DNA of 64,000 nt from JAFLCM01 sp964510955. GTDB lineage: Bacteria > Planctomycetota > Phycisphaerae > Phycisphaerales > UBA1924. This document shows positions 35,001 to 43,071 of the stretch, one piece after another. Position 1 is the first letter of the stretch. Each line of letters opens with the position of its first letter. The position numbers were made by a program, and so were the translations under genes. The stretch is from positions 61,011 through 125,010 of the forward strand of contig CAZEDW010000007.1 of assembly GCA_964510955.1 (NCBI GenBank), written 5' to 3'. The notes under the pieces are model-generated. The model saw nothing but the letters and a program-made list of their open reading frames with translations, was not told where the DNA came from and did no database searches.

Positions 35001-38000
35001 CTGGCGCGACCAGGCCGACCGGCTCTACCGCCGATACCCCGCGTACGGCCTGAAGCCCGACTACGTCGAGTTCACCTACGACGAGAACAGCAACCCGAAG
35101 CAGGCGCTCAGCTACGAATATTCGGAAATCGCCGGCGATCCGGTCCGTGTCGCCAAGTCGCAGTTCGACTTTGACAACCTCGACAGGCTCACCCAGACAC
35201 GCCGCTACACAGGCACCAGCACCTTCGCCGCCACGGCCTTCGCCTACGACTCACGAGGCAACCTCGTCCGCTCCATCGACCCGCGCGGCAAGATCACCCG
35301 CCACGTCTACGACCCGCTCTCGCGTCTCACCGAGACGGGTTTCCAGATGGATGCTTCAGGTTTCGGAGGCGGCACCGAGATCATCACCCGCCAGACCTGG
35401 GATATCGCCTCGCGGCTGACCGCCCAGACCGACGACAACGGCAACGTCACCCGATACGCCTACGACGACCTGAACCGGCTCTACTGCGTCCGCCTTGCCG
35501 ACGGCACGCTGCTGCAGGTCGGCTACGACGCCGTATGGGCTGACGGCGCCGCCGCGCCATCGAACCCCGGTCAACCCGGCTTCGATCCCTTCGGTAATCC
35601 CACCATCGTCAGCACGGGCAAACCCCCCGCGCCCGGCATCCCCGGCCTCGGCGGCAGAGTGCGCCTCGATAACACCTACGACATTCTTGGCCGCCTGACC
35701 TGGCGCCACATCTCCTACCTCGACGACGCCAACCACACCGCCGACGACCGCTTCGCCTACGACGCCCTCGGCCGCCTCCTCCGCGCTTGGACCAAGGACC
35801 CCACGCTCGGCACGTCGTCAATGGTCGAGCGCCGTTACGACACGCTCTCGCGCCTCACCTCCGACGGCGTTGACTTCGCGCCCCTCGACTACCCGCAGTA
35901 CCACAACGGCGTAGCCACGTCGGTGCACTACACCTACGACGACGCCGGCAACATCCGTCAGGTCGTGTACCCCGGCGGCCGCGTCGTCAAGTGGGATGTC
36001 GACGCCCTCAACCGCGTCGCCGGGATCAAGGAGCCGTCCGCAACGCTCGGGCAGCCCGACCGCGTTCTGGCCACGTTCCAATGGGCCGGTCCGGGGCGGC
36101 TGGTCCGCCGCACGGCCGGCAACGGCATCGTCACCGAATACGCCTACAACGGTCTGCTCAAGGTCGCTTCCAACGGCGACCTGCTCGGCCTCGTCCCCGG
36201 TGTCGACCCAGATGCCCCCGACCCCGACGACCAGGGCTTCGGCCGCCTCCACACCGTCCGTCACTCGCACGGCGTGCCGAGCGGCAACGGCACCCTGGCC
36301 CCGAACCCCATCGCCGCCATCGACAACTGGCGTCTCACCTGGGACGCCGCCAACAACAAGACCCGCCGCCGTCAGGATTCGTTCGGCGAGGTCATGACGG
36401 CCGGGTACGGCTACGACGCTCTCAATCGCCTGCTCACCGCCGGCGTCAACGTCGGAGATCCGAGCGATCCGGATTCCAAAGACCCGCGCTTCCGCGACCC
36501 GTCAACGCCCGAAACGTACCACCTCGACGGCGTTCACAACCGAATCAGCGTCGACAGCGGTGCCGCACCCGGCAGCTACACGATGCTCGACGGCTGCGGT
36601 GTGAGCCCGTCGGCCGGGGGGTGCGACCGGGCGATGAACCGCCCCACGCGCTCGCCCATCGCGCAATATCTCTACGACGGCCGCGGCAACACCGCCCAGG
36701 AAGAGTCCTCCTGCATCGGCGACGCCACGGGCGACCACCAGGTGACGACCCAGGACCTCAGCGGGGTCATTGCGCGCTTCGGCCAGGCCGTCTCCGCCGT
36801 CAACGCCGACTACGACCTGAACAACGACGGCGTCATCAACACCGGCGACCTCACCCTCGTGCTGGTCAACTTCGGCAAGGCCTGCGACTGGACCGAACTC
36901 CGGTATGACTGGGCCGACCGCCTAATCGAAACCAAAGCCAGCAGTTGGGGCGGCGCCGTCGCCGGCACGCTCACATCGCCCGTCAAAGTCGAAGTCCACA
37001 AGTACCAGTACGACGCGCTGGGCAGGCGCACCGCGCGCACGCTGTGGGCCGCCGGCAGTTACGGCTCGGGAATTCCCACCGCCCCCAAGTGCACCCGCAT
37101 GATCTACGGCGGAGTCGGCACCACCGCCGACGCCGCCGTCGGCTGGCAACTGCTCGAAGAGCAGGACGGCACGGGCCGCACATTGGCCACGTTCGTTCCT
37201 TCCGGCGGAGGCCGCTACATCGACGAGGTGGTGTGCTACAAGCGCGACCTCGCCGCCAGCGGCCTGACCCCCGCCTCAGCCGCGACGGCGCCGCCCTGCA
37301 ACCCGGAAGAAGAAACACCGCTCCCGTCCTTCGCCGAGTTCTACCTCCACACCGACGACCTGTTCAGCACCACCAGCGTGACAGACTCAACCGGCGCGGT
37401 GGTCGAGCGCTACGACTACCACGACTACGGCTTCCCGCTGATCCTCGATGCCGACGGCCAGACCGTCGAGACCAACGCCCAGGGCCTCTACGCCAGCGCC
37501 GTCGGCAACCCGTTCCTGTTCACAGGCCGCGAGTGGGACGCCGAGTCACGCCTCTACCACTACCGCACCCGCGCGTACCACCCCGGACTCGGGCGGTTCT
37601 TGCAGATTGATTCGATCGGGGTGTGGGGTGACTCTTCTAATTTTGGCAATGCAAGCGCTGGGTTCAGCTGCACACCGCTCAGTCGCCTCGACCCGGATGG
37701 CACGGAAGGGACATGCCCGCTTGATACAGAAGACTGGGATTGGCATCATCTATTCCCTCAGAATCATCGAGATGAGTTCACGGATATTGGCATTGATATT
37801 GATTCCTGGGAATGGGGTTGGCATCTTCGCCGCGCAGATCATATCGCACTCAACAATTCATGGAGGGCGCAGTGGGATGCTGTTTTTGATGGGTTGAAAC
37901 AGCGAAACACGAAAGCGACAGTGCAGTTCATCCGAGAACAGCTGGAGCGCATTATGGAAAATCACTCCCACATTCTCGGCAAGGGATTCGCGGTTGATGA

Positions 38001-38430
38001 AGGTGTAACTTTTGCCGCGTGGGAAGCTCAAGCAGGCAAATGGGCTGTGAAGACAGCAATGGTAAGTTCAGGGTTTTCACGCACGATGGCAGTCGTTGGG
38101 AAACTCGGGAAAGTGATAACCAAGGTCTCCGCACCCATACTCGCAATCATCCTGGTATATGGGATATGCGATTCCATGGCCCGTGGTGCTTCTTTTGGTC
38201 AAGCTTTGTTTGACAATGCCGTCATCGACTCTCAGACCGTCAAGGATGTTGTGGCCGGCAGTCGGGACGCCTACAATCAATGGGTCGATGAAGGAGCCGC
38301 GAATGTGAGGCAATCCCGAATCGACAGTGCTGTACCGCAAGGACGCGCGAGAAAAGAGGATCGCGAGTTAAGGCGATTGCTCGATGATGGCATGAAGCCG
38401 GAGCCCAAATCGCCCAAAGATGACCGTTGA
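32002..38430 (+). CDS. Giant RHS/YD-repeat polymorphic toxin with DUF2380-like C-terminal tip
   Basis: A 2142-residue exported protein with a GTG start after AGGAGGG. A signal peptide is followed by an RHS N-terminal domain (DPVQLSTLRYVEDVTDLVV) and dozens of YD repeats (for example FEYDDRGNVTRIQ; YQYDLAGNLIRV), which build a beta-shell around a toxin. A dockerin-like EF-hand pair interrupts the repeats (36712-36890). The conserved RHS core end is FTGREWDAESRLYHYRTRAY to PDGTEG. The tip (residues 1904-2142, from 37711) switches to lower GC and has WHHLFPQ and GIDIDSW plus NSWRAQWDAVFDG, as in DUF2380 (PF09533) toxins with an HNH-like histidine motif. A hydrophobic segment near residue 2045 might aid membrane passage. 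It is probably released at the cell surface for contact killing. Confidence 0.85.
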   Translation: MLHTDRVSPIRRVSRALLLFVAAAALTSTATRAGDLPPQEKPGCPPTNGPSRKDRRASDPVQLSTLRYVEDVTDLVVPSPAGELRFSRHYRSHEETSAGAAWHPLGGNWRHSFEAVAVPHFDAQSTSIGSIELAARDGRVDLYLPIAVSPVGGCPPTMRAYFAASGIDEVLEATFWPVEDCAEGCGSARGSSPEPVGSDWRGLPINPNDPMHPVPIPQPPVGCGSVLQLGMIRELAADGAYTEYRLTPSGWKPRQSYDTNGNRIDWLYQLDGRLDRVQADSACWLQFHYAQSGPAFAEGSLVAVEASTGQWVTFEHYEEGDQTGNPGDLKSVTRFGLASDAPRSWTYTYSKRSSHPPQQYETDSLLLTATDPRGHVAVTNIYGTHDLVNRQLRYDTGLYDYFHGAGEYAVWSINRDGQVREMDFSQTNSPGGVPNPRMRLEKEFAGRVPPENRPNCWTSLVNPPPPGECSVDPTRPGSTPRVSEYQYYADAGSGWETHPAAAEMMISRITMPDGSSEQRFYNFQRNANGQPPAEYQTNELLKRFYFSGLWKVVRTGLPTNGTTPVLTDEYDYDLVVPGSAGPAGCSCRAALPKWHKDPEGRQTDFEYDDRGNVTRIQHPDLACIGGGRIEENFEYDAIGRLIKHSYGSSHVDMYFYEPWSFGSPPVQVQPSRPTTVWRGVYQGANGDTPTLVERYQYDLAGNLIRVIDGKGRDTVFEYNGFNELVHVASRPLAGGQRIHRWLTYDAMGNLVRVDAENRDESGALVAANPIFTSIFDYDQANRRVREAVELAPTDVSPAALDTGAIADITRFAVTEFEYNAEDLLVKIKSPAAVSGQQPNNTVTFKYDEWDQLFRVIRGEEGGAGVVSQYNYDPVGNLTEVIEALGTPMERTTVTTYDGLGRAVRTTSPDATVIEHTYDGADNRISTKITGFDGTSPTPKVLAFGRFPHDELGRLTATEWSLFDPAGGPQSTSPVVRTSFQYDVTGALLYVTKPDGHITGFWRDQADRLYRRYPAYGLKPDYVEFTYDENSNPKQALSYEYSEIAGDPVRVAKSQFDFDNLDRLTQTRRYTGTSTFAATAFAYDSRGNLVRSIDPRGKITRHVYDPLSRLTETGFQMDASGFGGGTEIITRQTWDIASRLTAQTDDNGNVTRYAYDDLNRLYCVRLADGTLLQVGYDAVWADGAAAPSNPGQPGFDPFGNPTIVSTGKPPAPGIPGLGGRVRLDNTYDILGRLTWRHISYLDDANHTADDRFAYDALGRLLRAWTKDPTLGTSSMVERRYDTLSRLTSDGVDFAPLDYPQYHNGVATSVHYTYDDAGNIRQVVYPGGRVVKWDVDALNRVAGIKEPSATLGQPDRVLATFQWAGPGRLVRRTAGNGIVTEYAYNGLLKVASNGDLLGLVPGVDPDAPDPDDQGFGRLHTVRHSHGVPSGNGTLAPNPIAAIDNWRLTWDAANNKTRRRQDSFGEVMTAGYGYDALNRLLTAGVNVGDPSDPDSKDPRFRDPSTPETYHLDGVHNRISVDSGAAPGSYTMLDGCGVSPSAGGCDRAMNRPTRSPIAQYLYDGRGNTAQEESSCIGDATGDHQVTTQDLSGVIARFGQAVSAVNADYDLNNDGVINTGDLTLVLVNFGKACDWTELRYDWADRLIETKASSWGGAVAGTLTSPVKVEVHKYQYDALGRRTARTLWAAGSYGSGIPTAPKCTRMIYGGVGTTADAAVGWQLLEEQDGTGRTLATFVPSGGGRYIDEVVCYKRDLAASGLTPASAATAPPCNPEEETPLPSFAEFYLHTDDLFSTTSVTDSTGAVVERYDYHDYGFPLILDADGQTVETNAQGLYASAVGNPFLFTGREWDAESRLYHYRTRAYHPGLGRFLQIDSIGVWGDSSNFGNASAGFSCTPLSRLDPDGTEGTCPLDTEDWDWHHLFPQNHRDEFTDIGIDIDSWEWGWHLRRADHIALNNSWRAQWDAVFDGLKQRNTKATVQFIREQLERIMENHSHILGKGFAVDEGVTFAAWEAQAGKWAVKTAMVSSGFSRTMAVVGKLGKVITKVSAPILAIILVYGICDSMARGASFGQALFDNAVIDSQTVKDVVAGSRDAYNQWVDEGAANVRQSRIDSAVPQGRARKEDRELRRLLDDGMKPEPKSPKDDR
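36712..36895 (+). other. Dockerin-like EF-hand pair inside the RHS protein
   Basis: Two EF-hand-like loops, GDATGDHQVTTQDLSGVI and DLNNDGVINTGDLTLVL, joined by a short helix, have the Asp/Asn spacing of type I dockerin or planctomycete GC-type EF-hand pairs. They sit just before the final RHS core. They may bind calcium or dock the protein to cohesin-like partners. The duplicated rhs fragment at 41160 begins right after this domain. Confidence 0.7.
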
Positions 38431-39139
38431 GCCATTGAAACAACGTGTGTTTTTACTAGATCGGGCGATTAGCACGGCGCAACGCAATGGCCTAGCAGCA
38501 GCCGAACGCCACGTTTTTCATGGGTGGAGCAACTTGCCAACGAATGTCGCAACCCAACACCCACAAACAGTACTGATAAATGCCGAATCGGGCGGGGTCG
38601 TCCTGCCGGGGTCCAGGCTCTTTACGACAGCCTCGGTCGCGAACAATGTCGCGAAGCAATCTACAGCGGATATTTGCCATGACGCCCATGTCATTATGTT
38701 TCATTTGACCAAGAGTGCGAGTAAAATTGTCGAACAATTGATATTAAATAGCGACACTAGTTACGAAGAGTATAACAGTAAAGTTATTTCGTTGGCAATG
38801 GAAAACATTACGCGTGCGACAGACGAGTTTGTAGAAATACGACCAAGAATCGACCACGAAATTGGCGGGAACTATGACGGAAATCCGTGGTTGCTACCCG
38901 CATCTCGTCCTCGGCCCCCGAACCTCCCGCCAAGAAAATTGTATACCGATTTTATTATACCATCTTTGCCGCCAAGTGAGATTCTTACGCCGTCTAAGTT
39001 TTTGCCCTTGTCTGGCAAGATGCTGATGGAAAATGGCATTGTCACAACGTGTGGATATTATGTACGCAATGATATTATGAATATGTTACGAAATAACATT
39101 AAGGACATTCGGCATTTCGCTGTCATACGTGTACTCTGA
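38420..39139 (+). CDS. Low-GC protein overlapping the rhs 3' end, possible immunity protein
   Basis: A 239-residue protein whose start overlaps the toxin stop by 11 bases, the classical place for an immunity gene. Its base composition is clearly poorer in GC than the neighbours, indicating acquisition together with the tip. The sequence is soluble, with an N-terminal helical part and a middle with Pro-rich PASRPRPPNLPPRK. I recognise no family, and no signal peptide. Either it neutralises the tip or it is an unrelated cassette gene; the double-CxxCG gene at 40078 is the better family match for immunity. No Shine-Dalgarno is evident, consistent with translational coupling. Confidence 0.55.
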   Translation: MTVEPLKQRVFLLDRAISTAQRNGLAAAERHVFHGWSNLPTNVATQHPQTVLINAESGGVVLPGSRLFTTASVANNVAKQSTADICHDAHVIMFHLTKSASKIVEQLILNSDTSYEEYNSKVISLAMENITRATDEFVEIRPRIDHEIGGNYDGNPWLLPASRPRPPNLPPRKLYTDFIIPSLPPSEILTPSKFLPLSGKMLMENGIVTTCGYYVRNDIMNMLRNNIKDIRHFAVIRVL

Positions 39140-39202
39140 CGATGGGCCGTTGATTCCTGATTGAGGGTTGTGACTAGCTGAGGGGGTGGTTTCGGCACAG
39201 TA

Positions 39203-40043
39203 GAGGCTATCCGTAAACCGCGCAACCGTTCGTGTGGGGTGCTCGTATAGCCTTGCATGGCGATGCGACTCACCGAAGAGCAACTCGACTGGTTGGCGGC
39301 ACGGGTGCCCGATCCGCCGGTCTGTCCCAGGGGCGGGCGGCCCGCGATGGACAAGCGTCAGGCCCTGCGCGGCATCTTCTGGGTGCTGGATAACGGGGCC
39401 AAGTGGAAGGACCTGCCCAGGCACTTCGGGGCCAAGAGCTCGGTGCACAAGTACTTCACGCTCTGGACCAGGGCCGGCGTCTTCGAGGGCATCATGCAGG
39501 ACGCCGGCCAGCTCGTCGAGGAGCGCGGCGGCTACCGGCTCTACGAGTGCTTCATCGACGCGACGTTCAGCAAGGCCCGCGGCGGGGGCGACGGCGTCGG
39601 CGTCACCAAGGCCGGAAAAGGCGTGAAAATCACGGTCCTGGTCGACGCCCGCGGGCTCCCGGTGGCGGTGACCACCGGCAGCGCGTCGCCGCACGAGTCG
39701 AAACTGGTGCAGGGGCTGTTCGAGTTCATGCTGACGCTCGATGCGCCCGAGCGGATCATTGGCGACAAGGCCTACGACAGCGACTCGCTGGACGAGCAAC
39801 TCGACGACCGGGGCATCGAGATGATCGCGCCGCACCGCAGGAGCAGGAAGCCGGTGAACGCGACCCAGGACGGCCGCCCGCTGCGGCGGTACAAGCGCCG
39901 CTGGACGGTCGAGCGGACGATCTCGTGGTTCCAGAACTTCCGCCGCCTGTGCATCCGCTACGAGAAGTCCACCATGCTCTTCCAGGGCTTCCTGCACTTC
40001 GGGTGCGCATTCATCCTGCTCAAACAGGTTTGCGGATAGGCTC
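39203..40043 (+). mobile_element. Intact IS5-family insertion sequence with TA target duplication
   Basis: An 841-base element. The terminal repeats are GAGGCTATCCGTAAACC (left, 39203-39219) and its near-exact inverse at 40027-40043, differing at two positions. TA flanks both sides (39201-39202, 40044-40045), as in the IS427 group. One transposase ORF fills it, and its stop lies within the right repeat. The insertion splits a short intergenic region between the low-GC gene and the double-CxxCG gene without breaking either. Its high GC resembles the host genome. Confidence 0.85.
39257..40039 (+). CDS. IS5-family transposase
   Basis: A 260-residue DDE transposase with Asp101 (ECFIDATFSK), Asp170 (IIGDKAYDSD) and Glu219 (RWTVERTISW), plus the C-terminal RRLCIRYEKS typical of IS5. 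Residues 1-80 hold the N-terminal DUF4096-like DNA-binding domain (PRGGRPAMDKRQALRGIFWV split). IS427-group members often need a frameshift to fuse two ORFs; here a single frame encodes the whole enzyme. All catalytic residues are present, so the element should be able to move. Confidence 0.9.
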   Translation: MAMRLTEEQLDWLAARVPDPPVCPRGGRPAMDKRQALRGIFWVLDNGAKWKDLPRHFGAKSSVHKYFTLWTRAGVFEGIMQDAGQLVEERGGYRLYECFIDATFSKARGGGDGVGVTKAGKGVKITVLVDARGLPVAVTTGSASPHESKLVQGLFEFMLTLDAPERIIGDKAYDSDSLDEQLDDRGIEMIAPHRRSRKPVNATQDGRPLRRYKRRWTVERTISWFQNFRRLCIRYEKSTMLFQGFLHFGCAFILLKQVCG

Positions 40044-40077
40044 TACAAGCGTTCTGACCTGAGGCAGTGATTTCCAA

Positions 40078-40764
40078 ATGGACTTCCAAAGACTCAAAGG
40101 GGATGTTGACACTTGCGAGTTCTCGATGATCAAGAAAGCGCGCGGCGATGACCCGTGGCTCTCAGGTACCGTCGCCAATCCGTGGACGGGCCTTGGGGAT
40201 GCGGAGCGATGCCCGGTGTGCGGCCTGTACATTACTTTGCGAAAACCGCTGTTCCCACTGCGCCTGGACCTGGAGTGGTTGACAGACACGATCCCTGAGA
40301 TCGGTTTCGACGGCGATGTGTTGCTCCTGTCCCCTCGAATGTGGGAAAGGATCCTTGACGCATCGCCGGCACCACTTGAATCACACGAGTTTTCCGTCGC
40401 GTCACTCAAGAATATCACCCCTGCTGGGCGGGTGCGCAAGGTCCATGATCACGGACTGCTGAGGCACCTTGAATCATATCGGTGCTATTTCCCACCAATC
40501 GGACCGAGCTACGCGGACGACGAGGCATCTGGATTCAAGCGAGTGTTACGTAACCCATGTCATTGGTGCGGTGGCGGCGACATCGATGAGCTAAAAGGCA
40601 CCCTCGTCATTCGGCGTCCGGCAAGCGATCGCTCGGTGCTTTTTCGCGCAAGGCGAGCGGCGCCGTACCAGATCATTGCGAATCGCCTGCTGGATTGGGT
40701 GACCCCAAGACATCGCCTAGGTGTGATAGCCACACCGGTGCGTTGCATCACTGAGAACGCCTAA
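40078..40764 (+). CDS. Double-CxxCG protein, likely immunity protein for DUF2380-type toxin
   Basis: A 228-residue protein with a CPVCG motif (about residue 45) and a second CHWCGGG (about residue 162), the spacing of the gmx_para_CXXCG family (PF09535). In myxobacteria these proteins are encoded beside DUF2380-type lipoprotein toxins (SitA-like) and serve as immunity proteins. The C-terminal part (LFRARRAAPYQIIANRLLDWV) also fits the family. Here the gene would stand about 97 bases after the low-GC gene if the IS were removed. GAGG lies 13 bases before the ATG. The family match is by motif memory and should be confirmed. Confidence 0.6.
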   Translation: MDFQRLKGDVDTCEFSMIKKARGDDPWLSGTVANPWTGLGDAERCPVCGLYITLRKPLFPLRLDLEWLTDTIPEIGFDGDVLLLSPRMWERILDASPAPLESHEFSVASLKNITPAGRVRKVHDHGLLRHLESYRCYFPPIGPSYADDEASGFKRVLRNPCHWCGGGDIDELKGTLVIRRPASDRSVLFRARRAAPYQIIANRLLDWVTPRHRLGVIATPVRCITENA

Positions 40765-41160
40765 CACTTTGCCTTGCCGAGTGTTCTGAGGCAGATGATC
40801 GCGCAGCTCAGTGAGAGGAAGGCCTGATGGATGTCGGCCCGTCGTTCGTAGCGGACCCGGAGCCTTCGGAACTGGCGCAGCCAGCCGATGGTTCGTTCGA
40901 TCACCCAGCGGAGCCGGTCCAGGCTCGTGTCGTCGTCGGTGCCGCGGCGCGGGAGCAGGGCGTGATCCCGCGCGTCCACAGCAAGATCTCGCGCAGCCGC
41001 GAGTGGTACGCCTTGTCCGCCGTCACCGAGTCGGGTTTGCGTTTCGGGGCGCTGGCCTTGCCGCGCACGGGCGGGATCGCGTCGATCAGGTCGAGCAGCT
41101 TGGTTCCGTCGTGCACGTCGGCGGCGGTGAGTTGCACGACTGTCGGCGTGCCGCGCCCGT
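40761..41160 (-). pseudogene. Decayed IS5-family transposase (C-terminal part, frameshifted)
   Basis: The minus strand holds DGRGTPTVVQLTAADVHDG in one frame, the second catalytic region SVTADKAYHSR after it, then a shift into another frame with WVIERTIGWLRQFRRLRVRY and the end at LRTLGKAKC. The N-terminal part with the first Asp is missing. It belongs to a different IS5 subgroup from the intact element at 39203 and abuts the duplicated rhs fragment at about 41160. Confidence 0.8.
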
Positions 41161-41540
41161 CGGTGAAGGCCTGCGACTGGACCGAGCACCGGTATGACCG
41201 GGCCGACCGTCTTATTGAGACTAGGGCCAGCAGTTGGGGCGGCGCCGTCGCCGGCACGCTCACATCGCCCGTCAAAGTCGAGGTCCACCGCTACCAGCAC
41301 GACGCCCTGGGCCGACGCATCGCGCGCACGCTCTGGGCCCCCGGAAGCTACGGCTCGGGCATCCCAACGTCTCCCAAGTGCACCCGCACGATCTATGGTG
41401 GCGTGGGCAGCACCGCCGACGCCGCCGTGGGTTGGCAACTGCTCGAAGAGCAGGACGGCACGGGCCGTACGCTGGCCACGTTCGTCCCTTCCGGGGAGGC
41501 CGCTACATCGACGAAGTCGTGTGCTACAAGCACGACCCGG
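41160..41540 (+). pseudogene. Duplicated rhs gene fragment, frameshifted
   Basis: This segment is a near copy of 36885-37240 of the large rhs gene: it begins with KACDWTE, continues through RLIETRASSWGGAV and LLEEQDGTGRTLATFVPSG, then loses the frame where the intact gene has an extra base (GGCGGAGG against GGGGAGG) and resumes as GRYIDEVVCYKHD. After that the similarity stops. It has no start and its 5' end is cut by a transposase remnant, so it is a dead piece of an earlier rhs copy or cassette. Confidence 0.85.
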
Positions 41541-41812
41541 CCCCCAACACCTCCACCCGTGAGCGGGACTCCATCAAATCCGCCAAGCCGCCGATCCGCA
41601 CCTCTCCCCGACTTTGTTCGGCAGATGTCTGGTTGTCGGGCCATAATTCCCTGCTGGATTTCCCCCTCCTCCCCCCTCCCCCCCGCACCCGAACGCTGGT
41701 ATCCTACGAATCAGTATGTGGATGGTCCGTCCGCGGCACGGACCGGTTTTCATCGCCCCGATGTGGGGCGTGATCTCTTCATTCTCGCCGCGTTATTCGA
41801 TTGGAGGTTGAC
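41541..41812. other. 5' region of the prepilin gene with hairpins
   Basis: About 270 bases. A C/T-only tract lies around 41660-41686. Two hairpins follow: GGTCCGT...ACGGACC (41724-41744, then CGGTTTT) and CGCCCC-GATGT-GGGGCG near 41755-41770. The first could terminate read-through from the rhs island; the second lies in the leader of the prepilin message. Confidence 0.4.
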
Positions 41813-42919
41813 ATGGTCAACACTCTGAAGCGCAGCAACCAGCGTGGATTCACGCTCGTCGAGCTGCTGGTGGTCGTCAGCATCATCGCGCTGCTGATCT
41901 CCATCCTCCTGCCTACCGTCGGCGAAGTCCGGCGTCAGGCCCGCATCTCGCTCTGCACTGCCAACATGAAGCAGCACGCGCAGGGCGTCTCCAACTACGC
42001 TGCGGCCAACCAGGACACCCTGCCGCACGTCCCCAAGAGCAACAACAAGGGTGTCAACGCCGGCAAGTCCCCCACGCCGGGCTTCTTCGCCAACAAGGAC
42101 CTGCCGACCAACGGCGTGACCTTCAACGGCAACGGCCCCCAGACCGCCGCCAGCGTCTGTGGCCTCGGCACCGTGCTCAACAACAACGAGTACATGTCCG
42201 ACCGCACCCTGCAGGCCTGGAACGGCTACTGGGCGTTCCTGAGCGAGTACATGCTCGACAAGAGCGGCTCGGACGTGCTGGACGACATCTTCCTGTCGCC
42301 CTCGCACACCAGCGGGCGTTCCAACTGGCGCAAGATCAAGCAGTACGTCTCCAACCAGGCCCAGACCGGCAACAGCACCAGCAACGGCTGGTGGACCCTC
42401 ACCACCAACGCTGGCGTCGCCATCCCCGGCACCAACCCCGCCATCGTCCCGGTCTCGGGTTCCTACCGCTACGTCATCGCCGCCATGGTCGAGCCCAAGC
42501 TGTTCATGTTCAACTCCAACCGCCAGCCTCTGGCGCTGCCCCAGGGCGTGAACTACGCCTTCGATGTTGACTTCGGCTCCGGAGGCTCGGGCCAGTTCTT
42601 CCAGCAGTACGTCAAGCGCATCCCCACCTCGGCCATGGACTACCCCGGCCAGAAGGTCCTCTTCTACATGTGGAACGCCTGGCACAACCCCAACAAGGAC
42701 GCCTGGTTCCAGAGCGACGCGGTCTGCCCGGTCGCCCTCGGCGACGGCTCGGCCCGCTCCACCATCCCCATCCGCGACGCCATCCAGCTTGACTACGGCA
42801 ACGCCGAGAACGCCGGCCCCTACTTCCGCGTCTACTTCACCCAGGACTCCAACGGTTCCACCGTCTTCACCGCCTACTACATGCTGACCACCGGCGGTAT
42901 CAAGGGCCGTGACCTGTAA
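41813..42919 (+). CDS. Prepilin-type protein (type II secretion/pseudopilin-like, DUF1559-style)
   Basis: A 368-residue protein with a class III prepilin signal: basic leader, Gly-Phe cleavage site in RGFTLVELLVVVSIIALLIS and the conserved Glu at +5. Planctomycetes carry many such proteins with a long C-terminal globular domain, as here (ending FTAYYMLTTGGIKGRDL). Cleavage by a prepilin peptidase would give a pilin or pseudopilin of unknown assembly. GGAGG eight bases before ATG 41813 fixes the start. A strong terminator follows, so the gene is monocistronic. No pilus assembly genes are nearby. Confidence 0.85.
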   Translation: MVNTLKRSNQRGFTLVELLVVVSIIALLISILLPTVGEVRRQARISLCTANMKQHAQGVSNYAAANQDTLPHVPKSNNKGVNAGKSPTPGFFANKDLPTNGVTFNGNGPQTAASVCGLGTVLNNNEYMSDRTLQAWNGYWAFLSEYMLDKSGSDVLDDIFLSPSHTSGRSNWRKIKQYVSNQAQTGNSTSNGWWTLTTNAGVAIPGTNPAIVPVSGSYRYVIAAMVEPKLFMFNSNRQPLALPQGVNYAFDVDFGSGGSGQFFQQYVKRIPTSAMDYPGQKVLFYMWNAWHNPNKDAWFQSDAVCPVALGDGSARSTIPIRDAIQLDYGNAENAGPYFRVYFTQDSNGSTVFTAYYMLTTGGIKGRDL

Positions 42920-42962
42920 GTCGCCCTTTCGGGACTGAAGTCTCTATCCCTGACACTTCAAG

Positions 42963-42994
42963 CCCGCTCGCTCCGGCGAGCGGGTTTTTCTTTT
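42963..42994 (+). terminator. Rho-independent terminator of the prepilin gene
   Basis: A 9-bp perfect stem CCCGCTCGC/GCGAGCGGG with TCCG loop (42963-42984), followed by TTTTTCTTTT (42985-42994). It lies 44 bases after the prepilin stop. Confidence 0.92.
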
Positions 42995-43071
42995 GTACCG
43001 ACTCGCCGCAGCCCGCTTGCCCGCCCAGGCCGTCCACCCGGGCCGTCAGCCCAAATCGCCCAGCGCCGACT

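Noticed and set aside
41560..41812. Riboswitch before the prepilin gene
   Set aside because: Hairpins are present but do not match a riboswitch class I know; read-through control is the simpler view.
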